This document shows, piece after piece, positions 45,837 to 57,092 of a DNA stretch of 64,000 bases. Position 1 is the stretch's first letter, and the number at the start of each line of letters is the position of its first letter. Origin of the DNA: Flammula alnicola (lineage: Eukaryota > Basidiomycota > Agaricomycetes > Agaricales > Strophariaceae); contig JADNRV010000077.1 of NCBI GenBank assembly GCA_015499995.1, forward strand, positions 124,001 to 188,000, in the 5' to 3' direction. The notes beneath the pieces were generated by a model. It searched no databases. It was given only the letters and a program-made list of their open reading frames with translations, and was not told the DNA's origin. Position numbers and translations under genes: made by a program.

Positions 45837-47086
45837 TTAAATGGTCCATATTTGGTTGATATTGTTGTCCGTGCACCTCCAGGTTTGCAGTTGGTTCGAA
45901 TTTGACTGGATGCCGTCGGTCAAGTCCGTGCAGAATCCTATGAGGGAAAGAAACATGTTAGCCTGACGGCATGGGAAATGCGGTCGCTCGTACCTTGTCC
46001 CTCGAGCGCAATACGGTTATCCTCAGTGTAAAACCACTGCTGTGCTGGGAGATTGTTGAAGCACTGCCAGATCTTCAAACCAATACCGTTTGCAGGGTCT
46101 AGAGCGATATAGCATGAGAATCAGGGGAAGGCGAAGAGCGCGTTGGGCTTACGTGTACCAGCATCGAGGCAGAAGTTGGTGCCCGTAAGCTGGACCTTTG
46201 TGCTTCCGCGCCTGATGGTCCACTTCTGAGCGGGGGTTCCATTACAGTCGAAACTGCGTATACTTGTAAGAGATAACGGATTTAAAAAAATGCTGGGTGA
46301 CGCACATTTGCACCGGGGTACCATTCGCAAACTTGGCACCGCGAACATCCATGCATTTGGCGGTGTTGAAATTGGGATGGATCGTAGCGCCCGCGGTTGG
46401 GAACTTTCCGGTAGGGCAGAACCTGGATGGAAGGCGGATTAGAAAGGATGGTATTAAACATCTGGGGAAAGAAACGCACGTTATGTCATAATTAGTATTG
46501 GGAGTGTTGCATAGGTGGAGAGGACGCGACGGCGGAACGTTAGTCGGTATCTTGAATCCGGTCGGAGGGAAAGAGAAAGCGTCCGGGCAGCCTACACTTT
46601 CGCATTCGGCGACAGTGCAAAATCCTGAGGGCTGGCGGAAAGGTCAGAATCCGCATTTAGGCGTGGATTTTGTTATATGGACACTCACAGATGTCGAACC
46701 GTGTGGCGCAACACTCATACCTATGTTGAGATAGCTCGGATCTTTGACTATATAGTAGAAATTCTGCCAGAGAAAAGATGATTATCAGTGTAGATGCGTG
46801 AAGGCCGACTACGTACTTCGAAGAATCCAGCGCGGGTGGTGCCCTGGGAGTCGCCGTCTCCACCATTGGCATCGGTGTAGAAGAATCCCGCATCGAGACC
46901 AAGGGTTTTGGTTACGCTGCCCCCCTTCGGAATAGTACTATCCCGTACTCCCGCGATGAACAAATTGACGGCAGTAGGGCACTTGTTGATGACAGTATAC
47001 TTCCGTGTGGTCTGACGAGGAGCGAGGGGATTCGCAACGAGCGGTGTTGCTAGCAGCAAAAGTGAGTATAACAGAGAAGACAACAT
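45837..47086 (-). CDS. Secreted thaumatin-like/ricin-B-type lectin fusion (copy 1)
   Basis: From the ATG at 47086: signal peptide MLSSLLYSLLLLATPLVA, then a short pro-like LAPRQ. A thaumatin-like N-terminal half follows with KYTVINKCPTAVNLFIAG, GLDAGFFYTDANGGDGD, GTTRAGFFE, a Cys-rich exon with CESVGCPDAFSFPPTGF (compare the thaumatin CPDAY motif), then TNYDITFCP. The C-terminal half is one ricin-B (CBM13) beta-trefoil: NFNTAKCMDVRGAKFANGT, FDCNGTPAQKWTI, GTNFCLDAG, then QQWFYT and a last NQIWTI with Gln-x-Trp motifs. The trefoil binds sugars; no catalytic toxin domain is present. About seven exons. A tandem paralogue lies upstream on the same strand. Role likely at the cell surface or against other organisms (inference). 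Confidence 0.87.
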
Positions 47087-47924
47087 GCTTCTGTGTGGTG
47101 AGTAGGTGGGTGTGATGATTTGTTTTTGGGGAAAATAGTGCGGGCAAGGTCGCCCTTTTATGCGCCCGCTTACACTCAATGACAATACCCCTGGACGTAA
47201 ACAGGGGCGGAAGTATTCATTTGAAGCCACTCTGTGAAGGGTAAGGCCGACCTGGTGTTCTTACCATTGAAACCTATTTCAAGCTTGATGCGCCTCTTTG
47301 ATGCATTCGATTGGCGAGAGTCCACGTGACAGCCGAGATGTGGCTGTTCGATCTATCATATGACGCATTATTAATTAGATCCGGAGGTGGAGTGGACTGC
47401 AAAGCGGATGTATTGAGAGACATATTTGCCTACACACATCCGTTCCTTCATGGGTTTAGCTAGACGATCATAGCACTAGGAAAATTCGTTTAAAACCACA
47501 CCTCTCAAGTTGACGAACATACAGTGCTGGATTCGACAGGAAAAGGGATTGGCGCAGCGGGTAAACGGGGTCGATCATGACGGTACGCCGGGTACGGGTT
47601 CATGTAGATGGATGTACGTCACTGTGGCAAGCCCGTCGGGCCATCGAGGCCTCGATTCTCTTGTCCATATTCAAATTCAAATCGACACCGCCTCAACAAA
47701 ATGCAAGCTTAATATCGGTGCGCATTCAAGCTCCAAGAACGGATCGAAGGTGTTCGATTAAAGGAACGCAATATAATACAAAAGTGGCCCCACATCCATG
47801 AAAAATGGTGTGAAGGCATACAGGAGCCATGAAAAGAGTTCGTCATAAGTCTGCAAAGTCCGTGTCGTTCGAGAAGATGTCCAAAATGCGGAAGACCTGT
47901 TCGGGGTTCATATTTTATTTTATT
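47087..47924. other. Intergenic between the two lectin fusions
   Basis: Carries a TATA-like box for copy 1 (CATAAAAGGG on the minus strand, about 70 bases upstream of its ATG) and the 3' flank of copy 2. No further gene seen. Confidence 0.5.
47154..47163 (-). promoter_or_regulatory. TATA box of lectin fusion copy 1
   Basis: CATAAAAGGG on the minus strand, about 70 bases before the ATG at 47086. The paralogue has CATATAAAAAGG in the same place. Confidence 0.6.
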
Positions 47925-49185
47925 TTACAGAGTCCATATCTGGTTCGCATTGAAGTCCGTGCATTTCCAGGTTTGCAGCTGGTTGGAGTTTGTCAAGACC
48001 CCACCAGTCAAGTCCGTGCAGAATCCTGCAAAGGGAGAAACGTTTTAGCCTGACGAACATTTCTGAACAGGTTTATGCGCACCTTGGCCTTCCAATGCGA
48101 TACGGTTGTCGTCAGTGTAGTACCATTGTTGCGCTGGGAGGTTGTCGTAGCATTGCCAGATCTTCAGGCCAACGCCGTTTGCTGGACCTGTAAGCAGAGA
48201 AAATAGAATGAGAAACGGTTCTCGAAAAATAAAGAGTTTGCGATCTCACTTGAACCGGCGTCAAGACAGAAGTTCGTTCCCGCGAGCTGGACCTTGGTGC
48301 TTCCACGGTTGATAAACCAACGCTGTGCAGGCGTTCCATTACAGTCGTATCTACAGCACAGTTCGGTTAGAGAGGGTCAAGCGAATCAAAGTCATCGCGC
48401 ACGAACATTTGGACAGGTGTTCCATTCGCGAACACAGCGCCCCGAACATCCATGCATTTGGCGGTGTTGAAATCCGGATTGATCACGGTACCCTGATTGG
48501 GGAAGCTTCCCGTTGGGCAGAACCTGGGTATAACGCGGATTAGACTTTTCTGGCAACCTCGAGCGGACGGAAAGAGCATACGTTATGTCGTAAGTCGTGT
48601 TCGTGATTGGGCATCGGTAATAAGGAGGTGTAGGTGCCGTGCTGGCAGGTGCTGGGAATCGGGTTGGAGGCTGAGAGAAAGCCGAGAAGCAATCGACGCT
48701 GTTACATTCGATTTCAGGGCAAAATCCCATTACCTGACAGAACATGAGTATCCGGTTGTAGGAAGGGAGATCGTTGGAGTACTCACGGATGGACGATCTT
48801 GAGGCAGAACACTCAGGCCAGTGTTGAAATGACTCGGGTCTTTCACCATGTAGTAGTAATCCTGAATGCATCAATTAGTTAATGTCACAAATTGAATCAG
48901 TCAACCACGTACATCGTCGAAGAATCCGGCTCGGGTTGTGCCAACACCGTTGGCGTTCCCGCCATTGGCATCAGTGTAGAAAAATCCCGCACCAAGAGCA
49001 AGGAATTTGGTTACATTTCCCCCACTTACTATGCTGCTGTCCAGCTCCCCTGCGATCCAGAGGTCGATGGAACTTGGGCACTTGTTATAGATGATATACT
49101 GTCGGGTAGTCTGACGAGGAGCGAGAGGGGATGCAACGAGCGGCGTCGCTAAAAGTAATAGCGAGCAGAGGAGTGAAGATAACAT
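47925..49185 (-). CDS. Secreted thaumatin-like/ricin-B-type lectin fusion (copy 2)
   Basis: From the ATG at 49185: MLSSLLCSLLLLATPLVAS, almost the same signal peptide as copy 1, then LAPRQTTRQYIIYNKCPSS, ALGAGFFYTDANGGNANG, GTTRAGFFD, DYYYMVKDPSHFNTG, a Cys exon CPEIECNSVDCFSAFSQPP, TTYDITFCPTG, then the ricin-B trefoil with NTAKCMDVRGAVFANGT, YDCNGTPAQRWFI, GTNFCLDAGS, AQQWYYTDD, GQGFCTDLTGG and the end DFNANQIWTL. Compared with copy 1 the thaumatin-like CPDAF has become CFSAF and the Pro/Ala linker is longer. Same intron layout. Sugar specificity is not predictable. Confidence 0.87.
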
Positions 49186-49781
49186 TGATTTGAGTATGTC
49201 GTTTGCGATGATGAGTGAAATTATTATGTCGAAACTTACCAGGCGGTGAGGCCACCTTTTTATATGATTTGGAGGCGGTAGACAAGAGACTTGGCTACAT
49301 GGCTCCGAAGATGTGCACATGGTAAATACATTTGAGAAGAACTGGAGTTCAGCCAGTTGGAGAAAGAGTGAGGCTGGACTGGTTCCTTACCTGTATTAAA
49401 AGTACGCATTCGAGAACGTTCAGCGGACCACGAGTCCGCCCAGCATATGATGACTATCATAATGCATCAGAGAGTCGACTTGCAAAGCTTGGCGAAGGTG
49501 TGTAACATACCGTATGACAAGTACTTAGACCACAGCGCCTCTGGTTTTTGTCCTGCTGCTGATCCTTATACCTATGAACTGGTTATCGATGCATTTGAAT
49601 TTCCTAACGAGAGGTGCCGATAATAATCTGTACGAGAATCGAATACATAGTAGGATGAAATTGGATGAATAGAGTCCTAGGTCCACCAATGCTCGGAACA
49701 AATTATGGTGAAGAATGATATGTACACTGCCAACTGGTGACTGGACAAAGGGCGGAGAACGATCTAGCCCAGACCATTTTC
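49186..49781. other. Intergenic, promoter of lectin copy 2
   Basis: No gene seen apart from the TATA box listed separately. Confidence 0.45.
49255..49266 (-). promoter_or_regulatory. TATA box of lectin fusion copy 2
   Basis: CATATAAAAAGG on the minus strand, about 70 bases before the ATG at 49185. Confidence 0.6.
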
Positions 49782-50057
49782 TCACGGGATCGGGATTCTA
49801 TTTAGCCGGTGCTGGTGTCGAGTGACTTCGAGAGAGTCGGCATAATAACCCGCCACGTCCTCTCCAGTCATAACTTTAAGCTCAACGTCCTCCTTTTCAA
49901 CTCTTTGAACGTTCACAGATACATGAGTACAGCCAAGGATTGAGCGCATCTTGCTAGCAACACATCTGCCGAAATAGTAACAACAACAGCCTTCTTCGAT
50001 GGCTAAGTGGGAAGCTGAACAATTCGAGCTAGCTTCACCGTTGTACCCACCATCCAT
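49782..50057 (-). CDS. Small cysteine-rich open frame, unrecognised
   Basis: A 91-codon frame from the ATG at 50057 with a tight cysteine cluster (EEGCCCYYFGRCVASKM, then ILGC) and an amphipathic middle (VNVQRVEKEDVELKVM). No signal peptide is encoded at this start; an upstream exon could supply one. I recognise no family. The Cys spacing could reflect a small secreted protein, but chance cannot be ruled out. It lies upstream of the lectin pair on the same strand. Confidence 0.3.
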   Translation of the reverse strand: MDGGYNGEASSNCSASHLAIEEGCCCYYFGRCVASKMRSILGCTHVSVNVQRVEKEDVELKVMTGEDVAGYYADSLEVTRHQHRLNRIPIP

Positions 50058-50444
50058 GATACATGATCCCTTGACAGCTTTTCCTTAGCAACAAATCGCT
50101 CTCTGATTCAGCGGCCGTCGAGGTCGACAGTCGCAGTGAATACCAAGGCGTACTCTGCGGAAAAGAAAAAGAATATCTGGTCTATGAAGACTTTTCGCCA
50201 ACAACTGTCTGCCATGCACCGCCTGCGAGTCATACTGGCGCAGGGCCCAGGCTGACATATTTCAACTTGCCAGGTGCCTTTTACTGCGTTTCCCTCACTA
50301 CCAACCACTATGAATATTTATAGCTTGATATAGTGCACCTGCGTTTCCGTGACGTCTCCCGTACAGCCCCATAGTTGTTATTAAAGGGCGGGATTGGGCA
50401 CTACTCTCTGTAACATTTCTCGCTCTCCCTCGGCAACACTCGTT

Positions 50445-51172
50445 ATGCCGCCCGCGCATACGAGAATCTATCCTCCAGTATTCCCAGATCAATCCAATCC
50501 TCCTCCGGGTCATCCTACTCCTAGGATGGACGCAGAAAGGATCGTCCTCAGATGGCTCATCGTAGGAGTCATAATCATAATCAGCATTGCGGTACTAAGG
50601 GCTATTCTTCGATATCGACCATGGGAAGACTTCGTTCGTGGTAAGTGTAGTATTCTCGTAGACTTCCATAGCAAGGCTAACTGCCATACAGCCGACGATC
50701 TTGAGACCGACACTCCGACAGACTTAGAAAGTGTGCTCGGAGATGCACAATATCTGGGACATTACCGGGACGTCCCTAACCAACCTACACTCCCTGTCCC
50801 AGGGGGAATTACCCTCTGGACAGCCGCCCAAACGACGACCCCTACGAGGCAGGAGTCGCGAGTCTGGTATCTCTTGCCACCAACTCCCATACCGGACAAA
50901 ATTCTCACAATATGCATGCTCCTCTTCGAAACGTGAACGAAATCCAACGATTACTCGCGAAATTTAGAGTGGTCTCGTATTCTGCGCAAAGCGATCCTGA
51001 GAATCACGATCATCGTCGCCGCGTCGAGGAACTCCAAAGACGGATAGGGCAGCTGGTGATGGCTGACTCCAGATACGCCTTACATGCACTGCCAGAGCCA
51101 GTGGACCCTCCCCCAGCTTACTCGCAAGCCGTGCGCCGGGAACATCTGATTCCCCCTTCTCCCCAGACATAA
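50445..51172 (+). CDS. Single-pass membrane protein with PPxY motif, unrecognised
   Basis: Exon 1 (50445-50640) starts MPPAHTRIYPPVFPD and contains one strong transmembrane helix, WLIVGVIIIISIAVL, followed by basic RAILRYRPW. Intron 50641-50691 then joins to ADDLETDTPTDLESVLG. The reading frame changes again between about 50880 and 50980, so at least one more intron is needed. A final frame gives HDHRRRVEELQRRIGQLV and ends near PPPAYSQAVRREHL. The PPAY segment could bind WW domains of Rsp5-type ubiquitin ligase adaptors, a known use in fungal membrane adaptors; that is inference. The second intron's ends are unresolved. Confidence 0.55.
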
Positions 51173-51501
51173 GATCGTCGTCTTGGCTATTTTTACAGCA
51201 CTAGTTTCCTCCTCCGAGTTCCCCGAGTAGTTGCGACAGCGATATCGCCATCACCCGTGAGCAGCCTCGAAAGACGACGCTGGCTATCGACTCCTTAACG
51301 AGAATCCTTGGACTCGAACATATCCCATACTGTACATACCTCCTAGTGACCTCATTCGTAAAATCCTCGACATCCCTCACTTCATACGCACGCAACATCA
51401 GACATGTAATGTAAGTATCACTGTACTAACATCCACTTGTACTTGTACATAGTTACTATGGGACAGTTTTCATTCGAAATATGTGTTGGAATAATGCGTA
51501 G
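51173..51501. other. Convergent intergenic region
   Basis: Shared 3' flanks. No gene seen. Confidence 0.45.
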
Positions 51502-52322
51502 TTACAGTAAACTGGCATTCTCTTCTTCATTGTGATTGTTGAGCATAGCCTGGAGGACGACCACTGTGTTACACATTTCTTCCACGGACGCAAGTGCGAG
51601 AAGGAAGTGGTTGAGGTCGGCATTACCGTTGCTACGCGGTTGACATTGACCATCTTGATCGAAGACAGAAATTGGCACTCTGAGATGACATTGAAGAGAA
51701 GGCAGATCGAGGATGAGGGAAGGATTGGGTTCGCCTCTCCACGATGATGTTGATAACAAATACGTCGAGATATTCCACGTAGTCGGAGTTGATGCTCTCG
51801 AAATGAGGTTGTTCAACAAAGGAAGGCGATCCTGCAGATGGATTCTGTAGTCGGTCAAGTCCATACGAAACCCTTGGATTTGGGTATTCCCCACGTCGCT
51901 TAGGAAGTATCCCTGCACATATCGCTCTAAGCCCTGGCGAAAAGGAGCCAATCTTCTCGCGACGGTGGAAAACGCGTATTTTTGACACGAATCTCGAGCT
52001 GCGCCATGAGCTGCGGCTGTACTTCCAAGGAAGAATCCAGCTGCAGAAAAGGTAAACACAGACGGTGCCTGTGAAGTTTCGGGAGTGTTACAAAGGGAAT
52101 GCGACTCGGAGGCGGATGACCATCATCTAAATCCAGCTCGTGAGCTACTCCGGCGCTTATAGTCAAATCCTCGAGCAAAGGCATTCTTCCCAGAGCTTTA
52201 AATAAATCAGAAATCTTGAATTTGCCCTCCAAAGTGGGGATGCAAATCTGGATAACCAGGGTGCGTTGATATTGATGCCGAAATTTCGGCACGAGAGCCT
52301 GAACTCGCGCAGGCAGGTGCAT
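51502..52322 (-). pseudogene. F-box/LRR-like protein, frames broken
   Basis: On the minus strand the frame from 52322 reads MHLPARVQALVPKFRHQYQ, then PLLEDLTISAGVAHELDL and FVTLPKLHR, typical of leucine-rich scoring blocks in mushroom F-box proteins. Around 52060 coding character passes to another frame (DSCQKYAFSTVARRLAPF, then FRMDLTDYR) and on to LILDLPSLQCHLRVPI. No good intron explains these changes. A TATA-like box (TATATAAAGG, minus strand near 52575) lies upstream, but the first ATGs after it meet stops. The N-terminal F-box itself was not found. I read this as a decayed member of that family; a badly interrupted live gene is the alternative. Confidence 0.42.
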
Positions 52323-52575
52323 GGTTAGAGAACAGAACGGAGGAAGGAGATGTCACGACTGCAGGGTGTGATTGCGATCCAACTGGAGCGAAAATGACTC
52401 GAGCCGCCCGCTGGATGACGTCCCACAGCGCTTCGTCGACAGATACCGTCGCTCGCTCCTTACCTCAAGGTCGAACTTCCGAATCCTCGTCCACTGTGCA
52501 GGAAGAAGTTCCAAATGGATTCAGAAGAAGCTTTTAATGCATTCCCCTCATTGGCAGTCGTAAGATTCTGGCCCT

Positions 52576-53297
52576 TTATATAGTGGCGCACTGACGGCGC
52601 ACTTGAGAACTTCTTCCCTCCGCTCATGATCTGGCTGTGCGAAGAGCATTATCCTGCCCCAGAGGGATAAGGAGTTGAGCATTATTTCCCTCCATAATCT
52701 GCAGACGGTTGAGGTGCGGACTGCAGTGTCACGTCAGAGCATTGCAAGGTCAATGCAAGGTAGCCGTTTGTCGGCGCTGGGATCGTCAAATCTGCGGTCA
52801 TGCAGAAGATACACCACAGGATATCGTGGTTGAGCTTGTGACAGAGAGGGGCGGAGCAGCCATTGTAAAGACGCTGATGTTATGAAGCGAGTTCGGGTGT
52901 GCGGCACTGCGGTACCATTGATGACAATGAACCGTTTGAACGACAAGTCACAAGCGCGTCTTACTATCACGTGCTCCTACCACGTGATGATTACTGTCAC
53001 TTTTCGGACCTCGGTGCTGAGCCTGAAATACTTGGACTGTACTCTATTCTTGATTCTTTTAATATTCTCTCGCTTTCTGCGGCATTTGAAGGCCATACTT
53101 TATGCGAAATTTGAACATTGGCGCATAAAGTCCAATGCAAAACCCTGTTTGTGATAACAGGCAGTCAGGCAGCGGTGAGTACAGTATGTCCTAAAACTGT
53201 CAGTTCATCAAGGTGTCAATGCGGCGCTCATGGGAACTTCTTTGATCTTAACGTTACTTTTAAACTTTGGACATCGACCGTGACCATCTTGCCGATA
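52576..53297. other. Divergent intergenic region upstream of IES2
   Basis: No confident gene. An open frame precedes the IES2 start in the same frame (from 53118) but its content is not protein-like. Confidence 0.4.
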
Positions 53298-54673
53298 ATG
53301 CCACCTCGTACTCGTCGGTCTGCTGCGGTTGCTGCTGCTGCTGCGTTGGTTGCAGACCTACAGATGGAGTCCGATGCGGACAGGGAGGAGGAAGAACAGG
53401 TCGATGTCGAGGCGGAGGATGACGACCAGGAAGTAGAAGAGGCCGACGAAGATGAGGAAGCAGAGGCAGAAGGCGAGGGCGAGGCTGAAGACTCACAGTC
53501 GGTATGTCAAGTCTATAACATCGAACTCGTTCTCCAAAGCCAAACGACCACTATTCAGGGCGGCGAAGAGGACGAAGATGAGCCTACGTTGGCGACCCCA
53601 ACTCAGCCAAGACTTAAGATAACGCTCAAGCTACCGGCCAACAACGCATCGAGCGCTGGGACAGCGACACCCGATGATGCTGAAATGGATTACGCTGCAT
53701 TCAGAAGAACACCGAAACGAAGAGCCAAGGGTGAATAAGACTAGCTTGTGCGGTTGATCTCGCTCACAGCGTCGGTTACAGCCAAAGTTATCCAGGACGT
53801 TGATATAGAGTCCGAAGACCCTTCTGCCTCGGACTCAGACGATGAACGCTCTACGCAGGATGCTCCCTCTCGATCCACTGGCACGCCATCGGCCAACACG
53901 AACCAATGACCACTCGTCAAGCAGTGCTAGCGAGTGTCGTGGATCCAACACATGTGTCCTTGAGTTAGCCCGTTTCCTTGGTTTCCTCTCTACATTGAAC
54001 CATGTTGACCACTGCATAATAGATGAGGGTACGCGGAGCAAGAAGCAGCCACTCAACGAAACAGAGCTGGCTTTGCGTAGAGAAGAAACAGCGAGAAAGC
54101 GGAAGAACCTGAGCGAGAAGAAACTAGAAGACGAAAAGGTACGGGAACGCATCCTGACGTGCCAACTCAGCCACTAATTCCGTTCATTGCCAGGCTGAGA
54201 CTATCAATCGTCTGTTGAAGAAACAGAGCCGTCCGAAGAACAAACGGACAAATACACTCGACGACCGATCGCCTTTGCCCTCCATCTCTGGCTCGCGTAC
54301 TCCAAAAACGAAAATAAAGAACGGTGACGATGCAAGGGATGCGGACGAAGGCGACGGCGAAGACGACGAGGATGGAATGGACGTTGTAGAGCAGGAGGAA
54401 ATCAAGCCAGTTATGTATCGCTGGGTATCCTCGTTGCGCGGCGAGCAGAAGGCAGAGATGGGGATCACCTTCTCTGTGCCTGAAATCGCCGTTCCGCCAG
54501 TTCCCAATGAAGTGGAGATGGTCCCGGACGCGGAACTCGAGAGGATTCGCGCGGCGAGAGGGCCTGGGCTGTGTGCAGTTGAGGGGTGCGACAAACCCAG
54601 GAAATACAGGCTCCCGAAAGACTGGACGATTGGCGCGTGTGATTCGACGCATTTGCGGATTTTGGCGAATTAG
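53298..54673 (+). CDS. IES2: INO80 chromatin-remodelling complex subunit Ies2 (PAPA-1-like)
   Basis: Nuclear subunit that activates the INO80 ATPase. Starts MPPRTRRSAAVAAAAALV, then a long acidic region, then ITLKLPANN and TPKRRAKG. After intron 53731-53781 the frame continues DVDIESEDPSASDSDDE. The PAPA-1 region follows: RQAVLASVVDPTHVSL, KKQPLNETELALRREE, RKRKNLSEKKLEDEK, and after another intron AETINRLLKKQSRPKNKR. The end has YRWVSSLR and the HIT-type zinc-finger-like CAVEGCDKPRKYRLPKDW with CDSTHLR. At about 53901-53906 the frame must shift by one base (NTNQ then stop, versus MTTRQAV) and no GT donor is available to explain it; see findings. Otherwise the gene looks conserved and single-copy. 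Confidence 0.85.
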
Positions 54674-54911
54674 TTGTGCTAATATACCTTCGCGTCTTTG
54701 TGGCTTTCATGTTGTGAGTGCAGACGCTTGCTGGCGATTGATTTGACTGATATGACCAATTTCCGCAATGAAGGCAACTTAGCTTTTTATGTATAATCCT
54801 TTCACTGGTCGACGGTGCCAGCGCCCTTAACCCTAAATTATCTGTGAGAAGACGTACTGCTACGATCAGCAAGCGCCGATGCTCTACCATACAGGCCGGT
54901 CCCACAAGAGC

Positions 54912-55493
54912 CTACAACTTGAAATAGGGCCATGTGGCGGGGAAAGCGCCACAATCCGACGTCGAGACTCTGCCCAGGGACTTCGTACCTGTCAAATATC
55001 TCCGCTCCACAGTGGAGTCAGTTATTTCCTCATCCTCGTTAGATCCCCCCTGAACGTCGCCACAATATCCAAATTCTCGTGATCCGGGATAACGAAGGAA
55101 GAGGTGTGTACGTAATGCTCTCTGTGCGCTGTACGCAATGAACCGCTGTGGGGAAGGTTGGTGTCTTGAACAGTGATCCACCGATGGTGGTCGGGGTCAC
55201 CCGTCGGCGCGGCCACCCCGCTATGAGCGCTGACCGCTGAGCTCTAGTGCGCACTTAAGGTCTTCCGCTGGTCACTTTCTGCCCTCTGCCTCGGAACAAC
55301 GGTCCGCCAAACTTTCGACCAAGCTACGTGGTCCACCTTGAAATTTGGGGCGCGTGTTGACTTGGAAGCGCATGAAACTGAGGTAAGTATATTCGTAGGT
55401 CCACGTGTTGGCGCTTCCCTCAATTGATTTACGCATTGTCCTTATCGCGGTTTTAGAAGCCTTGATGCGATCCAACATGGAAGCCGCTCTCAC
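54912..55493 (-). CDS. Unrecognised gene, multi-frame coding signal
   Basis: Minus-strand stretches look protein-coding in more than one frame. One reads HRWITVQDTNLPHSGSLR, EHYVHTSSFVIPDHENLD and IVATFRGDLTR. The next frame reads DEEITDSTVERRYLTG and CGAFPATWPYFKL. Upstream (55272-55493) lies MLDRIKASKTAIRTMRKS with FMRFQVNTRPKFQGGP. Splicing could connect them, but I could not settle junctions. I do not recognise a family and cannot exclude a decayed gene. Its 3' end converges on IES2. Confidence 0.35.
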
Positions 55494-57092
55494 CGTTTCA
55501 CAAATCCAACTTGGGCAGAATTTAACACGGACTGATGATATGGGTAGCCTTGATTGCGCGGCTCTTCAGTGAGGCGGCTTGGGCCCGACATGGCGCTTAT
55601 ACTTATCTCTTATCCGCAGGTTTTCACCCCCGAAAATAACGATGAACTTGACCACGGACCAGTGCGGAGTACGGGATGTCTGAAATCACAGGCATGTGGT
55701 AAGTTGTATACACTTACAATTGTACCAATATTCCTTCTGATTTTCCGTTGACTTTTCCATCATTTCTTAACATTCGTCGTAACGTTGGTTGCCTGGCCTT
55801 CCTCCAGACCATCCTACAATATAATCGTCGCTCATTTTCATCGCTGAAGTCGTTTTTCTGCATAGGCTGCTCATTTACGCGACGGTACCGACCGCAGGGC
55901 CGCGAATAGAATTTAACCGCAACAGTATCATCGTGCTCAAATGTACATATCTCTACCTCATCGGATCGCATGCCTTCTCATACCTCGGGTATTTCTTGGC
56001 CTGTTGAATTAAAAGATCTCATAAAATGTTGTCTTTGAAGTTGCCTCCTTATATCCATCTTCTCCCAGGGTACTTGGTGAGCACGGCATAATATATCTTC
56101 TGAAGTTCATCGTTAACCATGTGCCCACTGCTACCCAAGCGATGAAATCAAAAAAGGTTGTCCTTTCGAGGGCTGGTCAATTTCTGGCAACTCGGCGAGC
56201 CATTGATGTTTGTTTTGTGAAGCGAAACATCGAGATCCATTCTTGTCAAAGCTCTTTTGGAGATATTCGCGGGTGTCAAGGCTTCAAAGCTTCACTTCTT
56301 ATGATGGGACATGAAACTGGTCAAAAATTTCACTTTCGTCTCTTAAACACCCCGCTGAAGCATAGATAGACTAACTTGCTCCGTCCCCCGAATTTTACCC
56401 CAGAACCTGAGAGGTGCAACGATGGAAATCTCGAAGCTATTGACAATTGTCCAAAGTTCAGACGAAGTAAACATTGCCTAACAACCTGGGGAACTTTCTG
56501 GAGATAACTTTGTTCTAGGTCCCACGATGGGAGATCCTCGCATGCTGATGTCTATACCTCCCGATCCCAGTAACAGAATCTCAACAGCGACAAATGGACC
56601 TACACGCGCGGAAAGGCACGTTGCCCTGAACCCTAAAGTGCTATGTATGTCACAAACGATCCCACGAGAAATACTACCATCTTCGGCAATCTTAGGAATT
56701 CGAGACCCACGACGCCTCTTTTCGCTTCGCAACCTATGTCTCATGGAAAAGATAGACGGCAAAAACTCTCGCATCATTTTTGCACCTGTGGAGGCTTTCA
56801 TCATGGGATTGCGGAATGTGTCACAGCGATTTGGGAGGCGGCGTGTGAATCGATACGATCTGGGTCCCCAGGTACTGCTTCCATTGGTATGCCTTCCCAT
56901 CTCCTGAGTCGAGAGGGAACCACGCACACCTCACCCAAGAAGCCAGGCTGTCCATCATTTTTATACTTTCTCTTCTCTTGTCTCCCAAGTCGATGCCCGA
57001 AATATATAGGCTCTAAGGCACTTCCGTTTCCATTCCATCCCTTCGTCCTCCACATTCTTTCTCTCCCCGTCACCCTATTTTGAGCTTGTACG
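55494..57092. other. Intergenic, no confident gene
   Basis: Two overlapping frames on opposite strands near 56478-56927 (149 and 126 codons) are not convincing. The right end should hold the DUF6534 promoter. Confidence 0.35.

Noticed and set aside
56478..56927. Long overlapping frames on both strands (149 and 126 codons)
   Set aside because: Mutually exclusive, no domains, no splice support.
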